From Amphiduros pacificus (taxonomy: Eukaryota > Annelida > Polychaeta > Phyllodocida > Hesionidae), in NCBI GenBank assembly GCA_949316495.1, contig OX439011.1:24339995-24403994 (forward strand): a stretch of 64,000 nucleotides of DNA. Reading direction: 5' to 3'. The notes beneath the pieces were generated by a model, which saw only the letters and a list, made by a program, of their open reading frames with translations, ran no database searches and was not told where the DNA came from. Positions 44,584 through 55,559 of this stretch are shown piece by piece. Numbering within the stretch: position 1 is the first letter of the stretch; each line of letters opens with the position of its first letter. The translations under genes and the position numbers were made by a program.

Positions 44584-47500
44584 ATGCCACCTGCTTACAG
44601 CAAAGCTGATCTAAGAAATGCAGTATCTGCCCTAAAGAGACGAAGAATATCGTCCTTTGCTGCAGCATCCAGGGAATATGGCGTCCCGATTTCAACCCTG
44701 AAGGACAATTTCAAAGCCAAGACGAAGGGTGTGAAACGTGGTCCATCTAAACAGCTGACGCCAGATGAGTATGCTGCTCTCGTGGAATTTCTCGAGTATC
44801 GAGCAAGTAGTGGATGGCCATGCACCAGGAAGGACATCAGAGTTGTGGTGCTACAACTGACAGCGGATCGGCCAACGTTATTTGCAGACAATGGCCCAAG
44901 TGATGCGTGGTTCAGGAAGTTCCTGCAAGAATACCCACAATTTTCTGTCAAGAAGCCATCATGCAGAGACAGAGGGCGAATTGCCATGACAAATGAAGCT
45001 GTCATGATGCAGTGGTTTCAGCTCCTGGGTAAAGAGAAAATTATTGAATCATTCCATTATTTGAAATTTCACAATATCTTAAGCAATAATACAAAAAATA
45101 TCGATAAACTTAGAAGGTTTAGTTCCCTTTATGCCTATAGTTGACTTTCTGCCGATATGTATGAATGTGTGGGAAAAAATACCTTTTTAAAAAAGGATAT
45201 AATTTTTTTACAGAACAAACAATTTTGGACCTCAATTTGAGGATGAAACCCTGGTGCATCTGGAATGCCGATGAAATTGGTTACAATGGCAAAGCAGCAT
45301 CGGGGGAGAAAGTGTTTGGCATCAAAGGCAGAGACTGTTTTCAAACACAGGTACATGAAATATCTAAACTGCTAATTACTGGTTACCTTCAATCACAAGA
45401 AAATGATGAGGATTTATACAAAGAAGTAATCTATTTTTTTATTAAATACAGGATATATCTAAAATGCTTAAATTATAATTCAGGTACTTACAGCGAGCCA
45501 TGTCACATCAATGGTATGTGCCAATGCCTGTGGAAATGTTCAACCGACAATGATGGTTTTCGAGAAATCTATGCCATTATTCACCACCACTGATGCGAAA
45601 CCAATGGGCTGGGTCCTAGCAGCCACTGAACAAGGTACTTGACACTATATTTTCTGAAAGAAAATCAACCATATAAATATGTGGACAATAAAGATCTTTT
45701 GCTTTTTACATGCTTGTGAATATGTGAATCTCTTTTTTCAGGCTACTTTGATGCAGAGCTTTTTTTATCATGGCTCAAGAATGTATTCATTCCACACTGT
45801 GGCAGAGATCGTCCACAGCTTCTAGTGTTGGACAATGCTGATTGTCACATCAGCCTTCCAATTATTAGATTAGCACGACAGGAACAAGTAAGCTTAATCA
45901 AATGAATACAGTTTGAGGATAAAGTCACTCCTTCCATTTTTATGACAGTTCTGTCCAAAAACAATGTTAATGTTCAATCAATGTTTTGTCATGCACCATG
46001 TGTTTTTTTTTCACAGATTACAATAATTGGACTTCCAGGCCACACAACCCATTTGTTGCAGCCCATGGACGTTGGCGTTTTTGGTGTCCTTAAAGCCAAA
46101 TTCCTTAGTTTGTGCATGACGAATTCTAAGAACAATGCCGAGGGCACAATGCCAAGATCAAAACTTCCTGCCATGTGGGGTTATGCCATGGACCAGGCAG
46201 TCACCAGGCAGGTGGTGAAGGCCGCTTTTGAACAATCAGGCATTGTGCCCTTCAATCCACTTGTTGTTCTGGACAAACTGGATCAAGCCAAGGTTTCGCA
46301 AGAAGGTCGGAAAAATGCAAAGAGAATGGCAGAAAACATGAGGACAGGCAACAGCACAGAAGGACAGGCACAGGAGACAGCTCAGGCAACAGAGACAGCA
46401 CCAGAGACACAGACAGCACAGGAGACACAGACAGCACCAGAGACACAGACAGCACAGGAGACACAGACAGCACCAGAGACACAGACAGCACCAGAGACAC
46501 AGACAGCACAGGAGACACAGACAGCACAGGAGACACAGACAGCACCAGAGACACAGACAGCACCAGAGACACAGACAGCACCAGAGACACAGACAGCACA
46601 GGAGACACAGACAGCACAGGAGACACAGACAGCACAGGAGATGCAGACAGCAGCAGATGGAGGAGGGCTGGAGACAGCAGCAGATGGAGGAGGGCTGGAG
46701 AGAGCAGCAGATGGAGGAGGGCTGGAGAGAGCAGCAGATGGAGGAGGGCTGGAGAGAGCAGCAGATGGAGGAGGGCTGGAGACAGCAGCAGATGGAGGAG
46801 GGCTGGAGAGAGCAGTAGATGGAGGAGGGCTGGAGCCATCGCAGGATGGAGCTGGCCACCAAACCCGTTCAGGAACAGGGCATCCTGTGTGCACACACTG
46901 TGGTTGCAAGGTATTGGCTTGTCCAAGATGGTGCGTCCCATGCCAAAAGGGACAACACCCAGTAACTGCAGTGCGTGCACTCCCAAGGTCCAAACAAGAC
47001 ATTTTTAAAATGCCTGACCTGAAAAAAGGACAACAGGACGGGGAGCCAGGAAAAAAAAGAAAAATGGTATTAACAGGTCGGGTTTTGACATGTGACTCTT
47101 TCCATCAGCAGCTGGAGGAACGAGAAGCCAAAGAGCAGGCAGAAGCAGCTGCAAAAGTGAAAAGGTTGGAGGAGAAAGAGTTAAAAAAGCTTCAGAAGGC
47201 CAAGGAAAAAGAAGAGAAAGAAGAACGCAAGAAGAAACGACAAGAAGTGGCACAGAGAAGAAAAGATCTGGCAGAAAGAAAAAAGAAAAGGCAAAAACAC
47301 TTTGGAAATAACTTGAGGTATATATCATCATTTAAATCAATTACATTGTCAAGTGAAAAAGATTATTCATGCAGATGAAAAATTTAATGGATACATTTTA
47401 CCAGAATTAAAGTGTCAACTTGGTTGCTTAAATTGTGATAAATCTTATGTCTCTTACAGTGTGAATGATCCAGATGTCACAGTTGCTGCCTCGGATGTCA

Positions 47501-48141
47501 CAGTTGCTGCCTCAGTTGCTGCCTCAGAGGTCACAGTTGCTGCCTCAGATGTCACTCTAAGTCAGGAATCTGGACATGGGCCATTAGATGATCCTGTACC
47601 ATCCACATCTGCTGAAGATTTCAAGTATGGAAAAGTTTATAAAAAAATAAAATATACCAACTGACTATCTTACAATTAACATGAAACCTCAATTAGCATA
47701 AACAGATTTAAAAGTTTCAATTTTTCAAAATTCTTGATGTGAGCCCTGATCACTGGTATTTCATTACTACCAGTCTCAAATATAAATTTAATTCCACATT
47801 GTAACAATAAATAAGCACATATCATAATAAGCATTCTTAATAAATGTAAATATCTTGCCTGCAGTTCTGCTGTCCGTCTTCCACAAGCACATATCCAGCC
47901 TGCACCTGCCATCAGTACCAACCGAAGGAGCTGTAGGAAGAAGAAAAGAAAAGTTTTTGTTGATGAACAATCCTGGTGCTCAACATGTGGCCAGGAGGCA
48001 CCACCATGTTCTGATGATGATGACAGTGAGGATGTCACCTGGGTCCAGTGTGACAGATGTCAAGAATGGCACCACAGCAGATGTGTGAATTTTGACATCA
48101 CCCAACGGAAAAGTCATTTTTTTTGTAAAATTTGTAAATAA
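44584..48141 (+). CDS. Pogo-like transposase with HTH_psq/CENP-B DNA binding, DDE_1 core and C-terminal PHD finger
   Basis: Catalyses cut-and-paste transposition of its own element. Exons by splice model: 44584-45028, 45214-45350, 45484-45634, 45742-45887, 46017-47317, 47460-47624, 47865-48141. All phases match and give 873 residues without a stop. Residues about 5-45 form a pipsqueak-type HTH (FAAASREYGVPISTLKDNF). A CENP-B-type HTH follows, ending DAWFRKFLQEYP. The DDE_1 core keeps WNADEIGY, LLVLDNADCH and HLLQPMDVGVFG, supplying three acidic residues. Then come 6-residue TAPETQ/TAQETQ repeats, 9-residue ERAADGGGL repeats, a cysteine cluster (CTHCGC, CPRWCVPC) and a Lys/Glu-rich coiled coil. 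The C-terminus is a full C4HC3 PHD finger (CSTC, CDRC, HSRC, FFCKIC). It may be an active transposon or a recently silent one. Domestication is less likely because the terminal repeats persist. Confidence 0.85.
46384..46648 (+). repeat. 18-bp coding minisatellite in the transposase
   Basis: About 14 units of 18 bp (ACAGCACCAGAGACACAG and the ACAGCACAGGAGACACAG variant) encode TAPETQ/TAQETQ. They lie between the DDE core and the cysteine cluster. The array is in frame, so length changes would not disrupt the protein. Minus-strand frames over it are artefacts. Confidence 0.92.
46649..46840 (+). repeat. 27-bp coding minisatellite in the transposase
   Basis: Seven units of 27 bp containing GCAGCAGATGGAGGAGGGCT encode the 9-residue unit ERAADGGGL or ETAADGGGL, directly after the 18-bp array. 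Confidence 0.92.
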
Positions 48142-48142
48142 A
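48137..48142 (+). terminator. Polyadenylation signal overlapping the transposase stop codon
   Basis: AATAAA spans the last Lys codon and the TAA stop (48139-48141), which would give an extremely short 3' UTR. Confidence 0.55.
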
Positions 48143-49184
48143 ATCTTGTCATCACAATTGTTGTTAATCAACTACACATTTCTTTTTTTTTTGGTGTTGT
48201 TGTTGTTGTTGTTGGGATATATGGGAGCAGATGCTGATCATTAAGGGCTTCCTGAAAGACATGAGATGCTCATAATAAAGGGATTGTGATTTGAGGCAAA
48301 GTACATTGTGGAGCAAACCATTAGTAATATTTTCTACATTTGAAAAAAATAATTCAATTCTATATGTTATGACATGTATCGTGCCCAAAGAGAACCCCAT
48401 TATGAAGATTTCATCTTTGTTTTCTGGATAAAGTAATTATTCTTAATATTTTCTATATTTACAAAAATTATATTGGTATATTATGTGTGATATTTTGATA
48501 AATACACTAATCTTTTGATAACTGTGATCAAAGGGTATTCTGTCAGTGGTGTGAAAAACCCAAAATTTCAATAAAGGATGTCACAGTCCTTGTGACGTAA
48601 GGCCAAAGCTCTGATCAAAGGGTTTGATGTCATTTTTTCCACACCTCAGCCTTAAGGGGGGATTCCATGCAGTCTTTGTATCTCGGCTAATAATACACTT
48701 ATGTAAATGATTTATAGATGTTTGAAGTCATGAGAACAAGAGGAAGATTAATAATAAGAGTTATAATGCTCTCATATTAACATGTTCATCATCAACCCAC
48801 CATTAAACCCTGCCTCAAAATCTTAACTTTTGATGTAGGATGTCACTCCATATAAGTATCTAAATTAGTGCTTGATTATCATAAATACCATTCTAAATGT
48901 GCTAAATTATGTTTAAATTAAATATTTACCTTCAAAATTAGTGATTTGGGAAGTATAAACCTCTAGCAGGCTGCAATTGAAAATCGGCGGATAACTGGTA
49001 GCCTCCTGCAGAGCAAGTGACCTTAAAACACCTTCCAAATAATCGCTTCTCCCCCAGCATCTTTAGATGCAGTAACTTCGAGCGGTATCAGCTTTTATCA
49101 GAGGCTGACTAAAGTTTATTGTGGTGAGTTTTGACTTTAATATTTGCTTTTATTGCCGAGATATTCGAAAAAACGAGTCATTTT

Positions 49185-49209
49185 TCGGCGGAAACTGGTC
49201 GCCGACCAG
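49185..49209 (-). repeat. Right terminal inverted repeat of the pogo element
   Basis: Plus-strand TCGGCGGAAACTGGTCGCCG followed by ACCAG. The inverse complement matches the left end at 41668-41693. TA follows at 49210-49211. Confidence 0.85.
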
Positions 49210-49211
49210 TA

Positions 49212-51000
49212 CACATTAGCCCTGGTTGTCTCTGAGCAATAATAATATACAGTATGTGATAATATAGTCTATATTATAACATATATTTATTACTGTTCTA
49301 AGCGCTGCATACAAAAAAGATGCTTATACACACCCACCCCCGCCACACAGTGGGCAATGCAGTATTTCAAAACAAGCTTCAATCAATATATTTGATACTT
49401 TATTTATTATGTGAAATGTTGAAATCTTTAGTTAATGATCTATCATTCTGGCTGCAAATAAGACAATAAAAATCTCACTCTCATTTTGTGGACCAGGTTT
49501 CATAGTGACATTTTATGAGTCATATTTACATATTATACATAATCAATTTGTCACAGAAATATCAAAGTAAAACATGGCAGATATTACAAGTTATAAGCTT
49601 TCTGCCCAAACTTACGATCATTTAAACACTTATGTAGAATAACCTTTGAGAAAAGTTAGAGACAATTGTTTCTACATACACAACAATGATAATTCTGAAA
49701 GCATCCTGTCTTTACAAAAGGCAGTTTGTTATATTTAGATAAATGAGATAAAACTAAAAATTCCTTTATTCTGCCTATGTTTTTGTAACAGTAAACTGGT
49801 GCATGAAAATCAGTTAATTTCATTACATTTCATATACAATCATTTCACCTGGCAAGTAATGACGAGCATCAAGTTTCAACAGTTATCTTTTTTATTCCTC
49901 TGTAAATACAATAGTAAGTGTTCCCTAATTATTGTTGCCATGGCAACACATCACAAATGGCTTCTGTAGAAACCAATTAAATCACAATGGGACTTTAGTT
50001 AGTGGATAATAGGTTTGCATGTACATTCCATTGTTGATCATGTGTTACAAACTTGGATTTTATGTTTAATATACCCATGGATTCCAAGACGCGGCAAAAT
50101 GGAACAAATACTACTGCTATTGGTGGACATGAGGCTATCACATAAACCAAGTCACTCTCCACACAGCAGATTGCCAACATAAACAACCACTCTCCATACA
50201 GCAGCAAACAAGGTCAACTTACATACGCTGAGTCTGTCGCTTAAAGTCATCTCCTTACAACAGGTGGGACAACAAGGTTCTTGCAAAAATAACCTCTATT
50301 TTAAAGATATTATTGCTGATCTTAACAGTAGCAACAATTTTTGTATACATTCATGTGATTTTTTTGTTGGAATAAAAAAAAGTTTGGGGGATATCATCAG
50401 AAAATTGAGATACTTCAACATGATGATATGGATCTGTAAAATGGTACATTTCCATGACAATGTACAAATCAAAACTATTCCTGTCATCATTTATGCATTT
50501 CATATAATTCTATTTTTCCGGTTAGGTTTGAATTCCAATTGAAAATACTATTTTCCTAAATAGTCGCATAACTAGAGCTTTTTCAAATGCAGAATGCAAG
50601 GATAATATTGAAAGATTTAGAATAGAAATATGTCTTAAATTATCTTATTCTACAGAATTAAAAAAAAACAAAACATCATTCATGCCTGTACTCCTGAGAT
50701 GAAAAAAAAAATGATAGAACATTTTCATTTTGTTCCATATTTTACATATGATGCAGACATGAACATATCAAGTATTAGCCACTTGGCGCTGTGCAAGTAG
50801 TAACATTAAGCAACTGTTGCTATACTAATCACTGGTTTTTGCTAAAACTACTCCTGACCATCCACATTTCATATATCATAAGCAAACAAATTCTGAAAGT
50901 TGGTCAATTTACATAAATTGAAAGGAATCTCAATAGAATTTGTATGAAATATTCAAAATTATACTTTTAATGTATTTACACACAATGATGACATGACATG
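49212..51000. other. AT-rich intergenic DNA right of the pogo element
   Basis: No coding signal. A perfect X-box lies at 49934-49947. Possibly the distal 3' flank of the minus-strand receptor gene. Confidence 0.35.
49934..49947. promoter_or_regulatory. RFX-type X-box palindrome
   Basis: GTTGCCATGGCAAC is a perfect 14-bp palindrome and an ideal RFX X-box. Confidence 0.5.
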
Positions 51001-51034
51001 CAAGTAAACATCACATTACATCATAATTCATATA

Positions 51035-51185
51035 TCCATGTGATGATATCATATTTCAAGTACACACAGTGTGATGACATTATACATCAAGTACACAAAA
51101 TGTGATGACATCATACTTTAGTTCACAAAATGTGATGACATCATACTTCAAGTACACACAATGCGATGACATCATATTTCAAGGA
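51035..51185. repeat. Short tandem array with GATGACATCAT core
   Basis: About five degenerate units contain TGTGATGACATCATACTT and CAAGTACACACA. Each includes the CRE-like palindromic core TGATGACATCA. No coding potential. Confidence 0.7.
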
Positions 51186-51674
51186 CACAAACAGAAATAC
51201 TGACTCTCAAATAGTTAATCATTTCATCATGCTGAAGTTCATACCATATACCAATCACCAATAAGTTATTTGCTTTAAAAAAAACCTTTCAATCTTTCAA
51301 TCAACAAGAAATTATTGTAACCACTGTAAACATTGAGTACACATTTGATCCCCGAGGCACAGTGGAAATTATCGTTCCAGCCAGCTAATAAGATATATCT
51401 TATAATCTCATCTACATATATATGTATATATAAACATTTATACATTGTACATTTGCAGGTGTTAATACTTGTAAGTGATCACTGATTGAGCGAGTATCCC
51501 TGAGGTCATTAGCAATTCACAGTGGTGTCAAGGTGTACATCAGCAAAGCATGGGGGGGGGGGGTACTTCAATAAATCAATATCTTGTCAGTGTCAAGAAC
51601 TCCTTGATCAAGAGGACAAATCTAAGATTTCTGCACTTTAATCAGTTGGAACCAAACATCTATTTGGTCACAAA

Positions 51675-51816
51675 TAAACATGACCAAATAAAGTCACTCA
51701 TGACCAATGCGTGACCTCATTTGTTCACATAGTAGTTGTGTTGCACTATTTGTTCATGTGGACCTCAAGCATGCTACAATATAGTCACGCTGTGTGACCT
51801 TATTTGGTCACGTTTA
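51675..51816. repeat. 23-bp inverted repeat, possible MITE
   Basis: TAAACATGACCAAATAAAGT (51675-51697 with CAC) pairs at 21 of 23 positions with the inverse complement of 51794-51816. A third related copy (ACGTGACCAAAATAAGGTCA) lies near 28690, in K2P intron 4. The spacing of about 140 bp suits a small non-autonomous element. Confidence 0.6.
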
Positions 51817-54380
51817 TACAATGTATGGCTGGTACTATTATTAAACCAAGAATTTTCAATACTTCAGGTGTGAAAATATCCCAAGCAATAAACTGGTTCC
51901 TTATCTAAACAAATGATTGAAAAACATACAATCTCGGGCCTTGAGACCAGTCTGATGATGGGAAGGCATCCATAAAATTCACAATGACTGTTATTTTACT
52001 GTTATTCTACCTTTAAAACAAACTGACAAAAGGTTAGGCTGCATTATATTAGCCATTATTTAAGCTTCACAATCTGCTCGAGTCAGATCTTGAGAAGCAG
52101 AAATATTAAATATTCCCCCATCAGAAATCTGAAAGTCAACAAGCTCGGCCCATGCTTTGTAGACAATAATATCACCATTTCTTTGTCTCTTTATTCTCAC
52201 CGGTATAGAAACACTTCAAAGAAAGAATATATTTATATATCTCAAAAGGTTTAATGCTAAGACACAGACAGAGCCTCCTTATATCATCCGGTATTTGACA
52301 AAACCAAATCAAACTTCACACTTTATGTATTATCTTTGTATTAAATTGTGCTGTGAGGAGTTGTGGATTGTGAGTGGGCCGATCACACTTGTCAGGGTGG
52401 CATAGAATAGTTAAGACAACCAGTTAGTGATATTAGGTGCAGTGTTAAGCTAGAGTATTTTGGTTCTTTACAGCATGCATTCTGTAGTTTGTTTTTTTTC
52501 TCTTCTTAATATTAATCAATCTTAGGAGTTAACCAGAAATTGATTTATTTATCAAAGGGGAATATATATATTCCCATTTCTCAAACAAGCAAGTCAACAA
52601 TGCCGTTTCTATTACAGCTATTGTATAAATAAACTGAACACTCCGAGGAACAAATCATTTCCTGGTAGTGTCACCTAGTGGACAAACCCTGCAAGCAACC
52701 AGTGTATACATACATACATACATACCAGTACATACATCACAAACAAACAAACATGGAAAGAAACGCATACAGATTTAACATCAATTAATACCATTCAAAA
52801 CAACAAGACAATGGACAACTTCTTCCATTTCAGCTGCAACTACACTAGAAGTAAAAGCACTGTGACTCGGCCAAAACCCATCCAAAATATTACTTTTACA
52901 CCTTAACCTTCGCTTACCAGTTATGTAATTGTTTTTAAGGAGAAATACAGTACCTTTCTTCAAAATAAAACATGAGCGCTAAAGGCAACTACTTCAGATA
53001 TGACAACCTTGAACAATTTGTAAACGTAATGTTGCGAAAAATGTGAAACTGGTTAAGCCCAACCAAGAAAGCAGCATTTCTGATAAGTCAATGCTCTCCT
53101 AATAATAGATATATTGACATATTGAATGTGGTAGGGCTGGAGTCTATAAATATATATATATGTATATTTATATAATCACAAATGAATTTGGGTCTGGGTC
53201 ACAGTGCATTTAATTTACCCTTATCAACTTTATTCAATGTTCTGTTATTTTATAATATTAGATAATCAACTACATGCTACAATGAGAATCCATAAAATTT
53301 CAATCACATTCTTTTAAAACCCTGTTTTCCAATAATTTATGCAAATCTCTTTCATATAATTAACCCTGTCCTGAGACATGATAACATTGTAACAAATCAT
53401 TGTCAATTTATTAACCCTGTGTCGAGACACAACAAATTTAACTACCGGTACTTCCAAAACAGAGAAGTTGTCAGAGAATACTACAACATTTGTATTACCC
53501 TTGTACCTATATATATGTATGCAAATCCAACCAAAGTTATTTCACATTTCACATATCAAACTTGGTGTAACCATATAATCCCATTGTCACCCAAAACAAT
53601 TATGTTAACAACAGTATGTTGTCCCCCTGGTGGTGAGATTGTGAAGATTAATTTGGCTGGTATTGCTCTGGGCAAGCAAATTTTCACAGAGGCCATCGAA
53701 TTTTGATCAGGGAGAAGCTCTTAATTTGGCTGGTATTGCATGTCATATCCTGACATATACATACATTCAACACAAAACATTCATCCAAAATGAAACGGCT
53801 TGGATTAGTAATAGATTAAAGTGAGTACATGCATATCTACAAGTTAGTACTAGGATTCTTCTAATCTTTAACAAGTATCTAATCATTTTGAAGTCTTGTT
53901 AGTCCTTCTCATGAAGAATAGATCCAAGAGCATTTTGTTCACAACTCATTTTTTTTCTTTTATGGATAACTTCCAAATGGCAGTGTATACTTAACATATC
54001 AATATTTTGACATTTTGACATTGTTTGCGTCGGAGAGAGAAAAGGTCCGGATAACTCTGCTCTTACAATGAATAATTGCTAGTTTTATTCTTAAAGATAA
54101 GGTTTGAATAGCTACATTTTTGGAGAGATTTGGATCGTTCTGTTCTTAAAGAGAAGGTTTGGATAGTTCTATTCTTAAAGAGAAGCACTACTAGACTCCA
54201 TCAAATCTACAGCAAGTCATTGTCCTGTTGCTATCAAATATTGTAAACTTCCTCTTTTGCCAGGGGTTTTGTAATATAGGACACAATATTCATTTGTCAT
54301 GCACAAATAATCATCCATTTCTGGTTGTGTCAGGCATGAACCATGAATCATCTTTGTACATCAAATGACTCTTACACATG
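51817..54380. other. Non-coding AT-rich interval
   Basis: No exon, array or RNA gene was recognised. Short frames such as 53419-53706 lack support. A run of TACA tetranucleotides lies near 52708-52740. Confidence 0.35.
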
Positions 54381-54429
54381 GGTGGATGTTACTGCAGTTG
54401 CCATGGCGAGGAACTGTCATGCATCAGTG

Positions 54430-54890
54430 GATGTTAGTTACTGCAGTTGCCGTGGCAAGGAACTGTCATGCATGAGTGGATGTTAGTTACTGCAGTTGCC
54501 ATGGCGAGGACTGCAGTTGCCATGGTGAGGACTGCAGTTGCCATGGTGAGGAGTGCAGTTGCCATGGTGAGGAGTGCAGTTGCCATTGTGAGGACTGCAG
54601 TTGCCATGAGGAGTGCAGTTGACATGGTGAGGACTGCAGTTGCCATGGTGAGGACTGCAGTTGCCATGGCGAGGAGTGCAGTTGCCATGGTGAGGAGTGC
54701 AGTTGCCATGGTGAGGAGTGCAGTTGCCATGGTGAGGAGTGCAGTTGCCATTGTGAGGACTGCAGTTGCCATGAGGAGTGCAGTTGACATGGTGAGGACT
54801 GCAGTTGCCATGGTGAGGACTGCAGTTGCCATGGTGAGGACTGCAGTTGCCATGGTGAGGACTGCAGTTGCCATAGCGAGGACTGTCATG
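54430..54890. repeat. 21-bp minisatellite with PstI-like CTGCAG and X-box half sites
   Basis: About 20 units of 21 bp (GTGAGGACTGCAGTTGCCATG with GAGTGCAG and ATGAGGAG variants). Each unit has GTTGCCATGG, one half of an RFX X-box. A block of seven units (GAGTGCAG/GACATGG pattern) appears duplicated within the array. Long frames on both strands are artefacts of the 7-codon period. Confidence 0.9.
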
Positions 54891-55484
54891 TCTGAGTAAC
54901 TCATCAGAGTCCCTGAGAAGCTCATTTCAAGTGTTGTCAACATGCATCATCATCGGAGGCTGTGTGTGATTATAAAATACCTGAGGACAGTTTACAGTCA
55001 CAGATATTCTGCCTGTACAACTCAAGTCTACTTTATCCAGATGCATAAGGCAAGAGAGAACAAAATAAACATGTCAGAATGGATTGTCCAAATCCAAGGT
55101 GTGATTTGACAGTCATGTCAGAGTCCTCTGTTGGCTTTGACAGTCAGTATTGCATTGGTTCAATCAGGATTTAATCAGAATCTCTGAGGTAACTTTAACA
55201 GGTATCAAAATCACATGCTGGACTTAAAATTACAGAATCCACTGTGGAGTCTAGAGAATCAATTTGCAAAGAGGATCCTTGAGTTGTCATGTTCTGATTG
55301 CACAATTTTTCACAATGTTTGTACATTTTCTACCTGCTATTTACATAAATCTCTCACTACGTTCAGTATATTAGTCGTGCATGCTAATCAGATACATTAA
55401 CAAACATGCTTCTATTCATATAAATAATTCCACAGAGCAGCAGAATATAACAATAAACCCGTTATAGTAAGTGTTTAGAAAGTG

Positions 55485-55534
55485 GTTACCATGGCAACAG
55501 TGGTTACCATGGCAACATTGGTTACCATGGCAAC
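55485..55534. promoter_or_regulatory. Three tandem perfect RFX X-boxes at 18-bp spacing
   Basis: GTTACCATGGCAAC occurs at 55485-55498, 55503-55516 and 55521-55534, followed by a further CCATGGCAAC near 55541. Each fits GTNRCC-N2-RGYAAC exactly. It lies about 2.2 kb past the minus-strand receptor stop codon. Confidence 0.6.
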
Positions 55535-55559
55535 AGTAGTCCATGGCAACCATGCATAC

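Larger units (their letters stand above)
41668..49209 (+). mobile_element. Complete pogo-like (Tc1/mariner superfamily) DNA transposon, 7.54 kb
   Basis: The left end CTTGTCAGCGACCAGTTTTC (41668-41693 with CGCCGA) and the inverse complement of the right end, CTGGTCGGCGACCAGTTTCC (49185-49209 with GCCGA), form 25-26-bp terminal inverted repeats with two substitutions and one length difference. Each is bordered by TA (41666-41667 and 49210-49211), the target duplication used by this superfamily. A subterminal extra copy of ACCAGTTTTCCGCCGA lies at about 41695-41710, and a related TCGGCGGATAACTGGT at about 48983-48998 on the other side. The only gene found inside is the seven-exon transposase at 44584-48141. 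It is far longer than typical 2-3-kb pogo/Tigger elements. The extra length is introns, a 2.9-kb 5' region and a 1-kb 3' region. Confidence 0.85.

Noticed and set aside
45491-45495. Acceptor CTTACAG just inside the third transposase exon
   Set aside because: It gives the wrong phase and an early stop. The acceptor at 45483 keeps the frame (VLTASHVTSMVCANA).
45942-46016. Upstream extension of the large transposase exon
   Set aside because: The frame is open, but a strong acceptor (TTTTTTTTCACAG) at 46016 joins in phase with the preceding exon and restores the conserved DDE spacing.
46236-47002. Three long minus-strand frames (Cys/Leu/Ser-rich)
   Set aside because: Antisense of the 18-bp and 27-bp coding repeats in the transposase exon. 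The plus-strand frame continues conserved DDE sequence, the minus frames do not.
41668-49209. Interpretation of the PHD transposase as a domesticated host gene
   Set aside because: Terminal inverted repeats and TA flanks are still present, which points to a transposon copy. Domestication normally goes with loss of the ends.
54434-54943. 169-codon and 150-codon frames (MATAVLT / AVAMVRT repeats)
   Set aside because: Product of the 21-bp minisatellite.
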